Positions 6,786 through 13,162 of a DNA stretch of 13,269 bases are shown here, piece after piece. Position 1 is the first letter of the stretch, and every line of letters starts with the position of its first letter. The position numbers and the translations under genes were made by a program. The notes under the pieces were generated by a model, which was given only the letters and a program-made list of their open reading frames with translations, was not told the origin of the DNA and made no database searches. This DNA comes from Nitrospinota bacterium (GTDB taxonomy: Bacteria; Nitrospinota_A; UBA7883; JACRLM01): positions 1 to 13,269 of the forward strand of contig JADGAO010000042.1 in the NCBI GenBank assembly GCA_015231995.1, in the 5' to 3' direction.

Positions 6786-6918
6786 GGGAGCCTTCGCGAC
6801 CAAAGGATCAAAGTAGAATAAATTCTTCTTTGGATAGATTTTTCGCGGAGTTTACCCTGAGTCCTCGAAGGGCTCGGAATGACAATATTGCGAACGTGAT
6901 GGTTTAGGCAATGGTCCC
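6774..6918. repeat. TGTCATCCTGAG interspersed repeat, copy 1 (internally shorter)
   Basis: It begins TTGTCATCCTGAGGGAG and ends after CGGAATGACAATATTGCGAACGTGATGG and about 20 more bases. It matches 9264-9432 along its length (AAGGATCAAAGTAGAA, TAGATT, GAGTTTACCCTGAG, CGAAGGG, AATGACAATATTGCGAACG). It lacks about 25 bases present in copy 2, including the inner CTCAGAATGACA end. The ends TGTCATCCTGAG and TCGGAATGACA are near inverted repeats. It overlaps the end of trpE and supplies that gene's TGA. Confidence 0.8.
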
Positions 6919-6934
6919 CCGAGCTTCGGGGGAC
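6914..6934. repeat. Short perfect hairpin GTCCCCCGA/TCGGGGGAC
   Basis: A 9-bp perfect stem (6914-6922 with 6926-6934) and a three-base loop GCT. No T tract follows (AAAATTGGATTTT), so a terminator role for trpE is only possible. It sits at the right edge of the interspersed repeat. Confidence 0.5.
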
Positions 6935-6997
6935 AAAATTGGATTTTCACCATCCTTTGCAATTGTGAACGCAAACAAGGAGGCTCGGTAACAGCAA

Positions 6998-7306
6998 ATG
7001 TTCGTGCTTGGCAACTTCATCATCGCAATAGCGCAGGTGTTAAACGTCGCGCTGACGATATACCTCTGGATCGTCGTTATCCGCGCGTTTATTTCGTGGG
7101 TCAGTCCCGACCCGTACAACCCTGTCGTCCAGTTCCTGTACAGGGCGACGGACCCGGTTCTAACCCCCATCGCGCGGGCTTTGCCACCTATGGGGGGAAT
7201 GGACTTATCCCCGATTGTCCTCATACTCATCATCTATTTCCTGCAATGGTTCGTCGTGAAAACCCTGATACAGTTCGGCCTGGCTCTTAACGGCTCGTTG
7301 GCGTGA
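6998..7306 (+). CDS. yggT: YggT family small membrane protein
   Basis: This 102-residue protein has two hydrophobic helices (about 5-30 and 70-92) around a conserved cytoplasmic/loop segment. Family signatures are WVSPDPYNPVVQFLYRATDPVLTPIARALPP (34-64) and GGMDLSPIVLILIIYFLQ (66-83). YggT/YlmG proteins lie in the inner membrane; links to cell division, nucleoid distribution and osmotic stress have been proposed, and the biochemical role is not settled. AGGAGG-like GGAGG (6979-6983) lies 14 bases before the ATG, a long spacing, but the N-terminus MFVLGNF is typical of the family. The DUF167 gene follows 16 bases later, a common pairing in bacteria. Confidence 0.92.
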   Translation: MFVLGNFIIAIAQVLNVALTIYLWIVVIRAFISWVSPDPYNPVVQFLYRATDPVLTPIARALPPMGGMDLSPIVLILIIYFLQWFVVKTLIQFGLALNGSLA

Positions 7307-7322
7307 GCCGATAACCATACCG

Positions 7323-7658
7323 ATGGACGCGCCTGTTTCTTTCCGCGTAACGGACGGCAAGGAGGGCGCAAGGTTCCTGGTCATCGTCGCGCCGAGGGCG
7401 TCGAAAACCGCGCTTGCCGGGATACACGACGGCGCGCTTAAAGTGCGGCTTGCCGCCCCGCCGGTGGATGGAGCGGCCAACGAGGAGCTTGCGGGGTTTA
7501 TCTCGCGCCTGCTTGGTTTGGCGAAATCTTCTGTTTCTATCGTGGCGGGGCAAACGTCGAAACGTAAGACTGTCGAGGCCAGAGGGTTGAAATCCGCCGA
7601 GGCGGAGAAAAAGATTCAATCCGCGCTTGCTCAAATTGAAGGCAAGAAGGGTAAATGA
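7323..7658 (+). CDS. yggU: DUF167 (UPF0235, YggU-like) protein
   Basis: This is a small soluble protein of 111 residues, close to the family's usual size. The signature VRLAAPPVDGAANEEL (41-56) is clear. It is followed by the family's SVSIVAGQTSKRKTVEARGL pattern (70-89). The molecular function of the family is unknown. The gene lies just after yggT and its last four bases (ATGA, 7655-7658) overlap the start of the lipoprotein gene, so the three genes are likely one transcript with translational coupling. No strong ribosome site is seen before the ATG, which fits coupling to yggT. Confidence 0.9.
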   Translation: MDAPVSFRVTDGKEGARFLVIVAPRASKTALAGIHDGALKVRLAAPPVDGAANEELAGFISRLLGLAKSSVSIVAGQTSKRKTVEARGLKSAEAEKKIQSALAQIEGKKGK

Positions 7659-8035
7659 AAAAACTGATTCTGCCGCTTCTGCTAATGGCGTTCACCGGGT
7701 CGTGCGCATTCGTGCTGGCCGGGTCGGCTGGAGTGGCGGGGGCGTACGCATGGTCACAAGGGGAGCTTAGCCGCAATTATCGCCAGCCCCTTGCGACTGC
7801 GTGGGAAGGCGTAAAACACGCCCTTAACGTCTCGAAGCTGGTTGTGGAAGAACAGACGATCGACTCCCATTACGGGAAAATGACGGCCAACACACCCGGC
7901 AAAGATGAGAAAGTCACCGTCAGCCTGGAGAAATGGACAAAGACGGAAACCCGCGTCACAGTGCGAGTGGGCGTAATGGGCGACCGCCAGAAGTCCGAGA
8001 GGATCCACGAAGAAATCGAGAAGGCGTTGAGGTGA
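7655..8035 (+). CDS. DUF3568-like small lipoprotein
   Basis: This 126-residue protein starts with a lipoprotein-type signal MKKLILPLLLMAFTGSC, with Cys17 as the probable lipidation site. The lipobox TGSC is not ideal, since it has Thr where Leu is usual. The following segment, AGSAGVAGAYAWSQGELSRNY, and the pattern of beta strands (KMTANTPGKDEKVTVSLEKWT, ETRVTVRVGVMGDRQKSERI, then a final helix) match the DUF3568 type. Its function is unknown and the likely location is the periplasm side of a membrane. It overlaps the DUF167 gene by four bases and ends the three-gene run. A palindromic repeat begins 25 bases after its stop. Confidence 0.78.
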   Translation: MKKLILPLLLMAFTGSCAFVLAGSAGVAGAYAWSQGELSRNYRQPLATAWEGVKHALNVSKLVVEEQTIDSHYGKMTANTPGKDEKVTVSLEKWTKTETRVTVRVGVMGDRQKSERIHEEIEKALR

Positions 8036-8060
8036 GGGAGGATTGTGGAAGGCTCGTCGT

Positions 8061-8193
8061 TTGCCCCCCTGATAAGGGGGGTGGCGCAAAGCGCCGGGGG
8101 GTTGTTGATAATGGGATGTGGCGCATCTTCGCTTCGGAGCGGTTAAACCCCCGTTCGCCTTTAGCTCACTGCCCCCTTATCAGGGGGCCAAAC
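8061..8193. repeat. Palindromic multi-hairpin repeat, CCCCCTT/AAGGGGG family, copy 2
   Basis: The ends are inverted copies of a sequence close to TTTGCCCCCCTGATAAGGGGG (8061-8081, and reversed at 8171-8193). Each end is itself a hairpin: CCCCCCT-gata-AGGGGGG (8064-8081) and GCCCCCT-tatc-AGGGGGC (8171-8188). Inside are GGCGC-aaa-GCGCC (8083-8095) and a distant pair GGGGGTT/TTAAACCCCC. It resembles 3373-3469 in hairpin ends and in the GGTGGCGC segment next to one end. It fills the gap before the TIM-barrel gene almost completely. Confidence 0.75.
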
Positions 8194-8212
8194 CCCCGCC
8201 CCTGCGTTTGAC

Positions 8213-9139
8213 ATGACCTCCATGCTTGGCGTTTCGACCTGCTGGAAATCGCGTTCCCTCGCCGACGGTGATCGCATCATCCGCGACCTGGCGGGAATCG
8301 CCGCCACGGGGGTTGAACTGGACTACAGACTTTCTCCCGCAATGCTGGAGTCGGCGCTCAAAACCATGAACGAGCTTGGAATAAAACCTCTCTCCATGCA
8401 CGCGGTCTGCCCAGCGCCGGTTAACAAAAAAAGCAAAAACCACGCGGAAGTTTTCATGCTCTGCTCTGCGGATGAGGACGAACGGCGCTCTGCCGTGAAA
8501 GAGGTGGCTGTTTGCCTTAAAGCCGCGTCAGGGCTTGGTATCGGCGTGGTTGCGTTACACTGTGGAATAATCATGATGGAGCGGCTCAGCTTTACGCTAC
8601 AGCGGATGTACGACGATGGTTCGATCCACTCGCAAGATGGCCAGCGCGTTCTTGCGGAGTTCAAGACAAGACGGATGAGCGAACGCGGCCCGGTTTTCGA
8701 CCAGTTGTTAAAGTCGCTGGAGGAAGTCAACGAAGAGGCTGAACGGTTGAACGTTCTCGTCGGAGTGGAGAACCGGTATTACATGGAAGAGCTTCCCAAC
8801 TTTGACGAGTTTTGCGTGATCTTCGACAGGATGAAGGGAAGCAACATACGGTACTGGCACGACACCGGCCACGCGCAGGTTCAGGAGAATCTCGGTTTCA
8901 CGCCGCACGAGGCTTATCTTGCGGAGTTTTCCAATCTTTTGATTGGCGTTCATATTCATGACGTGAAAGGATACTCAGACCATTCCGCTCCACCAGTGAA
9001 CGCCGATGACAGCGTTGATTTTAGAATGGTGAAAAAGTATTTAAAGCCGGAAACGATACGCATACTGGAGCTTAAGGAGAGCGTGTCGGAAGAAGACGCT
9101 AGAGCCGGGCTTGCATGGCTTGCCGGTAACGGGTTTTAA
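8213..9139 (+). CDS. Xylose-isomerase-like TIM-barrel protein (sugar phosphate isomerase/epimerase family)
   Basis: This 308-residue protein has the alternating strand/helix pattern and metal-site residues of the AP-endonuclease-2 superfamily, whose members isomerise or epimerise sugars or cut DNA at abasic sites. Likely metal or active-site residues are H63 (SMHAVCP), H116 (ALHCG), E186 (GVENRYY), H216 and D217 (WHDTGHA), H247 and H249 (GVHIHDV) and E286 (LELKES). The length and the VENRYY/HDTGHA pattern favour the isomerase/epimerase branch, but the substrate is unknown. The start may be 8213 or the ATG at 8222 (MLGVSTCW). Neither has a visible ribosome site, because a palindromic repeat ends about 20 bases upstream. 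It is flanked by repeats on both sides and looks like a single-gene unit. Confidence 0.82.
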   Translation: MTSMLGVSTCWKSRSLADGDRIIRDLAGIAATGVELDYRLSPAMLESALKTMNELGIKPLSMHAVCPAPVNKKSKNHAEVFMLCSADEDERRSAVKEVAVCLKAASGLGIGVVALHCGIIMMERLSFTLQRMYDDGSIHSQDGQRVLAEFKTRRMSERGPVFDQLLKSLEEVNEEAERLNVLVGVENRYYMEELPNFDEFCVIFDRMKGSNIRYWHDTGHAQVQENLGFTPHEAYLAEFSNLLIGVHIHDVKGYSDHSAPPVNADDSVDFRMVKKYLKPETIRILELKESVSEEDARAGLAWLAGNGF

Positions 9140-9154
9140 TCCTATTGTCAGTAT

Positions 9155-9192
9155 GGGCGGTTCGCGAACCGCCCTTCTTTAAGGACGGGCGC
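9155..9192. repeat. Half-unit related to the GTAGGGGCG repeat; possible terminator
   Basis: The 20-base perfect palindrome GGGCGGTTCGCGAACCGCCC (9155-9174) is followed by TTCTTTAAGGACGGGCGC. The same joint and following GGGCGC occur in the nested unit at 4599-4659, so this looks like a truncated relative without the second hairpin arm. It lies 15 bases after the TIM-barrel gene stop and could terminate it, although the T tract is short. Confidence 0.55.
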
Positions 9193-9263
9193 ATATTGTG
9201 ATTGGCATTCCATTTATCCCTCTTATTGAGGAGAGCTTTGCATAACCAAACGATCTCGGAATT

Positions 9264-9432
9264 TTGTCATCCTGAGGGAGTCCTCGACCGAAGGATCAAA
9301 GTAGAACAAATTGTTCTTTAGATAGATTCTTCGCTGGCGCTCAGAATGACAACTATGCAGAGTTTACCCTGAGCCTGTCGAAGGGTTCAGAATGACAATA
9401 TTGCGAACGCGATGGGTTACGCAAAGGTCTGC
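9264..9432. repeat. TGTCATCCTGAG interspersed repeat, copy 2 (longer, two-part)
   Basis: The first part runs from TGTCATCCTGAGGGAG to GCTCAGAATGACA, a near-perfect inverted pair. The second part, GAGTTTACCCTGAGCCTGTCGAAGGGTTCAGAATGACA, ends in the same AATGACA terminus, and then AATATTGCGAACG follows. Copy 1 (6774-6918) has the same order but lacks about 25 bases at the junction of the two parts. It lies in direct orientation to copy 1, upstream of hrcA. Confidence 0.8.
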
Positions 9433-9496
9433 CTGGTAAGGAAGGGGAAAGCCACACCCCCTCGAAGATTCCCTTTTCCATCAAATATGGTTATCC

Positions 9497-9524
9497 TTGA
9501 CGAATCAGGCTCTGTGTTTTAAAT
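9497..9524 (+). promoter_or_regulatory. Sigma-70-type promoter candidate for hrcA-grpE
   Basis: The -35 box TTGACG (9497-9502, five of six matches) is followed after 16 bases by TTAAAT (9519-9524, four of six). The start would be near 9531, close to the hrcA start, so the leader would be short. No heat-shock sigma-32 pattern and no CIRCE element accompany it. Confidence 0.4.
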
Positions 9525-9545
9525 AATTGGATAAAGTTGAAAGCA

Positions 9546-10610
9546 ATGAGTTTTTCGGGAAAACATCCGGTCTCCTCGCTCGATGAGCGATCCGCCAAGG
9601 TTTTGAAGGCCGTGGTGGAAAGCTATATGAAAAGCGCGGAGCCTGTGGGAGCCAGCGCCATCACCCGGCGGTATGGGTTCAACCTCTGCCCGGCCACCAT
9701 CCGAAACGTCATGGCGGAGTTGGAAGACGAGGGATTCCTGTATCAGCCACGCGCCGCTTCCGGCAGGGCGCCTTCGGATAAAGGCTATCGCTACTACGCG
9801 GTGGAGATGGTAACGCCCCAGCCGCTTCCGCCGGAGGAGATGGCCGACATACATAAAGCCGCTCACGGGAGCCAATGGAGGGAGGCCGCTGAGCTTCTAG
9901 GCTCGTTATCGCGCACACTGGCCCAGCTATCCCGCCAGGCGAGCCTCATAGGGGTCACTTCGTGGGGGGCGGCTCCTGTAAGGCAGATACGGTTCGTCAG
10001 TTTGAACTCCACTTTGGTGATGGCTGTTATCGTAGCGCAGGGAGGGGAGATACAAAACCAGCTGTTGACCACGGAAGAATCATACACGCAGGACGACCTG
10101 GATAGGCTTTCCAATTATTTCAACGCCCGTTTCTCCGGGCTGACGCTGGAGAGGATAAGGGAAAAGATAAAGGCCGAAATCGCCGGCGAAAAACACAGGG
10201 TGGACGTTCTTCTTGGACGCGCGCTTCTGATGGCGCGCCTGATGGAGGAAAAATCCGCGTTGGGCGATTCCAACGCCTTTTTCGTTGACGGCGCATCGAA
10301 CCTTATTGGAGGCGCGCCGGGGCTGGATTTCGCCGGGATGAAAACTCTGCTTAAAACGTTCGAGGAGAAGGGACGTTTGATTACCCTGCTCAACGAATGC
10401 CTCAAGGGAGAGGGGTTGAACCTGGTTATCGGCTCCGAACTGGAGTTGGAAGGTTTTGGAGGATGCAGTCTGGTGACCCATGTTTTCAGGAGCGGCGAGG
10501 GGACTTTGGGTTGCGTGGGAATACTCGGCCCGAAGACGATGGATTACGGCAGGGTGATGTCGCTTGTGACTTATGCCGCAGGACAGGTTAGCGTGCGGCT
10601 CAACGGCTGA
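9546..10610 (+). CDS. hrcA: Heat-inducible transcription repressor HrcA
   Basis: This 354-residue protein normally binds CIRCE operators and represses groE and dnaK operons until heat shock. The N-terminal winged helix is clear: LDERSAKVLKAVVESYMKSAEPVGA, then ATIRNVMAELEDEGFLYQPRAASGRAPSDKGYRYYAVEMV (about 12-89). It matches the family's ATIRN.MAELE and GR.P.DKGYR.Y motifs. The C-terminal part has the HrcA-type segments GDSNAFFVDGASNL and IGSELELEGFGGCSLVTHVF, and ends near MSLVTYAAGQVSVRLNG. The ATG at 9546 is preferred; a TTG at 9537 in the same frame is possible and neither has a strong ribosome site. grpE starts one base after the stop, so they are one operon. The usual CIRCE in front of hrcA is not visible. 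Confidence 0.94.
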   Translation: MSFSGKHPVSSLDERSAKVLKAVVESYMKSAEPVGASAITRRYGFNLCPATIRNVMAELEDEGFLYQPRAASGRAPSDKGYRYYAVEMVTPQPLPPEEMADIHKAAHGSQWREAAELLGSLSRTLAQLSRQASLIGVTSWGAAPVRQIRFVSLNSTLVMAVIVAQGGEIQNQLLTTEESYTQDDLDRLSNYFNARFSGLTLERIREKIKAEIAGEKHRVDVLLGRALLMARLMEEKSALGDSNAFFVDGASNLIGGAPGLDFAGMKTLLKTFEEKGRLITLLNECLKGEGLNLVIGSELELEGFGGCSLVTHVFRSGEGTLGCVGILGPKTMDYGRVMSLVTYAAGQVSVRLNG

Positions 10611-10611
10611 T

Positions 10612-11340
10612 ATGGATGAAAAGATGAAAATAGAAATTGACGACAATTCGGGGGATAACACGAACTTGCAATCTGGAAACGTGTCTGTAGATAAGGACGA
10701 AGTTGCTTTCGCTGAAGATATCAATGATGAAAAACAGACCGACGACCTGAAGAAACGCAGGTTGGAGAAAAAAGAGCTTCCGCGCAAGAAGGAAGACGAG
10801 ATTACCGAACTTAAAGAAGAGATCAGGAATCTCAGAGAAGAACTGTTAAAACGCGAAGAGGAATTCGTGGGCGCGAAGGATCAGGCCATGCGCGCCGTCG
10901 CGGACGCGGATAATTACAAGAAACGGCTGGCGCGGGAAAAAGAGGATTTCGAGAAATACGCCGCCGTTCCGTTCATACGAAGCCTTCTGTCGGTCATGGA
11001 CAATCTGGAGAACGCCCTAAAGGCCGTTCGTGACGGCGGCGATGCCTCAAAGCTGGCTGGAGGCGTGGAGCTGACTCACCGGCAGATGCTCGACACGATG
11101 AAGGGTTTCGGGTTGGAGAGGCTTGAAGTAGTCGGCAAACCGCTTGATCCCATGCTGTGCGAGGTTATCCAGATAGTGGAAGACGCCGCCCGCGAAGATG
11201 GGACTGTGGTTGCAGAGTTTATCGCCGGATACCGGTTTAAGGACCGCGTAATCCGCACCGCAAAAGTGAAAGTGACCAAATGCCCCGAGGAGCCGCAGAG
11301 CGCTACGGATGGGGAAGAGACGACAGCAACGGAACAGTGA
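10612..11340 (+). CDS. grpE: Nucleotide exchange factor GrpE
   Basis: This 242-residue co-chaperone releases ADP from DnaK. It has an acidic, variable N-terminus (1-45), a charged coiled coil (about 55-115), the canonical RAVADADNYKKRLAREKEDFEKYA segment (94-117) followed by the four-helix region, and a C-terminal beta domain (about 178-233) ending in GYRFKDRVIRTAKVKVTK. In most GrpE proteins the beta domain begins DP..HEA; here it is LDPMLCEV (178-185), with cysteine in place of histidine. The ATG at 10612 is one base after the hrcA stop; an in-frame ATG at 10624 is an alternative. dnaK does not follow; the next 200 bases hold a mobile element and a terminator. Confidence 0.93.
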   Translation: MDEKMKIEIDDNSGDNTNLQSGNVSVDKDEVAFAEDINDEKQTDDLKKRRLEKKELPRKKEDEITELKEEIRNLREELLKREEEFVGAKDQAMRAVADADNYKKRLAREKEDFEKYAAVPFIRSLLSVMDNLENALKAVRDGGDASKLAGGVELTHRQMLDTMKGFGLERLEVVGKPLDPMLCEVIQIVEDAAREDGTVVAEFIAGYRFKDRVIRTAKVKVTKCPEEPQSATDGEETTATEQ

Positions 11341-11385
11341 AGAACGTTAAGCGGGTTTGAAACAGACACCCGCCCGGCATTACAA

Positions 11386-11535
11386 GGGGCTGTCGCCAAA
11401 TGGTTAAAACAGAAGCGACAAACGCTGTTCGAGGTGTTCTTCACCTCGAACTCCTTGTTTTTTTAATGTGAGTTTATTCTTCCATAAGGACGGCGGGGTG
11501 AAGAACACCCACGCCGAGCAATTGGGGACAGCCCC
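11386..11535 (+). mobile_element. Non-autonomous GGGG-ended palindromic element, copy B (150 bp)
   Basis: The left end is GGGGCTGTCGCCAAATGG and the right end is the complement of GGGGCTGTCCCCAATTG. Flanking 5-base direct repeats TACAA lie at 11381-11385 and 11536-11540. The left arm (about 62 bases, through the hairpin GAGGTG-ttctt-CACCTC) and right arm (about 47 bases, with the hairpin GGGTG-aagaa-CACCC) match copy A in reverse orientation with only a few differences. The interior is a 40-base AT-rich stretch unlike copy A. No coding sequence is present. The insertion lies between grpE and the terminator. Confidence 0.87.
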
Positions 11536-11538
11536 TAC

Positions 11539-11580
11539 AAAAAAACTCGGGAGCCATATCGCAGGCTCCCGAGTTTTTTT
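11539..11580. terminator. Bidirectional intrinsic terminator between grpE and htrA
   Basis: A 17-bp perfect inverted repeat, AAAAAAACTCGGGAGCC (11539-11555) and GGCTCCCGAGTTTTTTT (11564-11580), with the 8-base loop ATATCGCA. Each strand ends in seven T residues after a strong GC stem, so it can stop transcription from hrcA-grpE (+) and from htrA (-), whose stop is 20 bases away at 11600-11602. Confidence 0.92.
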
Positions 11581-11599
11581 ATTAAGACTTGCCGCGCCG

Positions 11600-13108
11600 T
11601 TATTTGACCGGCAGTTTCACCGCGATGAAGACCGTGGTCTTGCCACGTTTGACCAGCAACAGGACGGTCTCGCCCGGTTTGGACTTGCCAGCCGCGCTTG
11701 CGTAAGAGGCCACGTCCTTGACCGGGGTCTTATTGACTTCGGTGATTATATCGCCGGTCTGGATCCCGGCGTTGCCAGCGGGGCTGTTGGGCAATACGCC
11801 CCTTACCACCACACCGGATACGCCCTGGGCGTTAAGCTGTTTTGCAACCTCGTCGCTCAATTTTTCCACGGACAAACCAAGGCTATCTTCCGATGATGGA
11901 GCCGAAGGTTTTTCCTGCGCGTCGTCGGGAAGTTCGCCAAGGGAAACCGTAAAGGTTTTCTCGACGCCGTCTCTCAAAGCTTTGACCTTGACCTTGGTGC
12001 CGGGCTTTATGGAAGCCACCATTTTGGGCAACTGTTCGGAAGAGCCGACTTCAAGCCCGTTGAATTCCGTAATGATGTCGCCTCTTTTCACCCCGGCTTT
12101 GAGCGCAGGGGAGTTGTCCTGCACATCGCCCACCAGCGCGCCTTTGGAGGTTTTCAGGCCCATAGCGTTCATCAGTTCCGGCGTAATTTTCTGGATCATC
12201 ACGCCCAGCCATCCACGGGTCACTTTCCCCTTTTTCAGGTCCTCATAAATTGATTTGACGGCGTTGATCGGTATGGCAAAACCGATACCTATGTTCCCTT
12301 GACTGTTGCCGCCAGTGAAAATGGCGGAGTTTATCCCGACAACTTCGCCGTTGAGGTTCAATAGCGGGCCGCCGGAATTGCCCGGATTGATGGAAGCGTC
12401 GGTCTGGATGAACTCGTCATACGGACCCGCGCCGATAACCCGGCCTTTCGCGGAGACAACCCCGACAGTTACCGACTGCGCGAACCCGAAAGGATTGCCG
12501 ATAGCCATCACCCATTCGGCTATCTGCAACTTGTTCGAATCGCCCATTTTCAGGGAGGGGATTTTTTTATCCGGGGTTATCTTGATTATGGCGATGTCGG
12601 TTTTGGGGTCCTGCCCGACGATCTTGGCGGAGTATTCCTTGGAGTTCGTAGCGTCGTGCCCGTCCCCGAAGGTGACGATGATTTCATCGGCCTGGTCAAT
12701 GACATGGCTGTTCGTCAGGATATACCCGTCATCCTCGACGAGAAAACCCGAACCGAGACTCTGTCGAACCTGTTCCCTGGGGGCGTCTTTGTAACCCGGG
12801 AAAAAACGCTCGTAAAATTCCCGCGTCCTCTCGTCGTCCACATCCGGGAACATGCGGGATTTGACCTTCTGCTTGGTGGAAATGTTGACCACCGAAGACA
12901 TGCTATCCTTGGCGATCTTTGTGAATACGCCGTTTGTGATTTCTTTGCTCTGCGCCATAGCCTCCGGCGCAAGAGCCCTGGCGCTGAAGGGGGATTGATT
13001 GCCGGTAAAACCCTGCGGCCGGGCAAAATAATAACCGAATACGGCTCCACCCATAAACAGGGTCGCGCCGATGACCATTAGTTGTTTACGCCTGCTCCTG
13101 TTAAACAT
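11600..13108 (-). CDS. htrA: HtrA/DegP-type serine protease with two PDZ domains
   Basis: This 502-residue envelope protease or chaperone degrades misfolded periplasmic proteins. It begins with a basic stretch and one hydrophobic segment (about 9-28), either an uncleaved anchor or a signal peptide. The trypsin-like domain carries the full triad: H135 (TNSHVID), D171 (TDIAIIKI) and S245 (NPGNSGGPLL). PDZ1 is about 297-390 (GWLGVMIQ; DNSPALKAGVKRGDIITEFNG) and PDZ2 about 409-500 (PNSPAGNAGIQTGDIITEVN), joined by a Pro/Ser/acidic linker. Length and layout are those of Do-type proteases (DegP/DegQ/MucD). AAAGG lies about ten bases before the ATG, behind an extended -10 promoter. It is convergent with hrcA-grpE and shares their terminator, which fits a protein-quality neighbourhood. 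Confidence 0.95.
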   Translation of the reverse strand: MFNRSRRKQLMVIGATLFMGGAVFGYYFARPQGFTGNQSPFSARALAPEAMAQSKEITNGVFTKIAKDSMSSVVNISTKQKVKSRMFPDVDDERTREFYERFFPGYKDAPREQVRQSLGSGFLVEDDGYILTNSHVIDQADEIIVTFGDGHDATNSKEYSAKIVGQDPKTDIAIIKITPDKKIPSLKMGDSNKLQIAEWVMAIGNPFGFAQSVTVGVVSAKGRVIGAGPYDEFIQTDASINPGNSGGPLLNLNGEVVGINSAIFTGGNSQGNIGIGFAIPINAVKSIYEDLKKGKVTRGWLGVMIQKITPELMNAMGLKTSKGALVGDVQDNSPALKAGVKRGDIITEFNGLEVGSSEQLPKMVASIKPGTKVKVKALRDGVEKTFTVSLGELPDDAQEKPSAPSSEDSLGLSVEKLSDEVAKQLNAQGVSGVVVRGVLPNSPAGNAGIQTGDIITEVNKTPVKDVASYASAAGKSKPGETVLLLVKRGKTTVFIAVKLPVK

Positions 13109-13162
13109 TCTTACGCGCCTTTCGGAAATATTATTACTGCTACGTCCAGTGAAATTCTGTTA

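Larger units (their letters stand above)
9140..9545. other. Repeat-filled intergenic region upstream of hrcA
   Basis: This gap of about 400 bases holds a hairpin related to the nested repeat (9155-9192), copy 2 of the TGTCATCCTGAG repeat (9264-9432) and a possible hrcA promoter (9497-9524). I searched both strands by eye for the CIRCE operator (TTAGCACTC-N9-GAGTGCTAA) and saw neither GCACTC nor GAGTGC. No ORF or RNA gene is supported. Confidence 0.6.

Noticed and set aside
10080..10787. 235-residue open frame on the minus strand
   Set aside because: It is antisense to both hrcA and grpE, which are clear orthologues; Ser/Phe-rich shadow protein.
11468..11896. 142-residue plus-strand frame after grpE
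   Set aside because: It starts inside element copy B, crosses the strong terminator and continues antisense to htrA.
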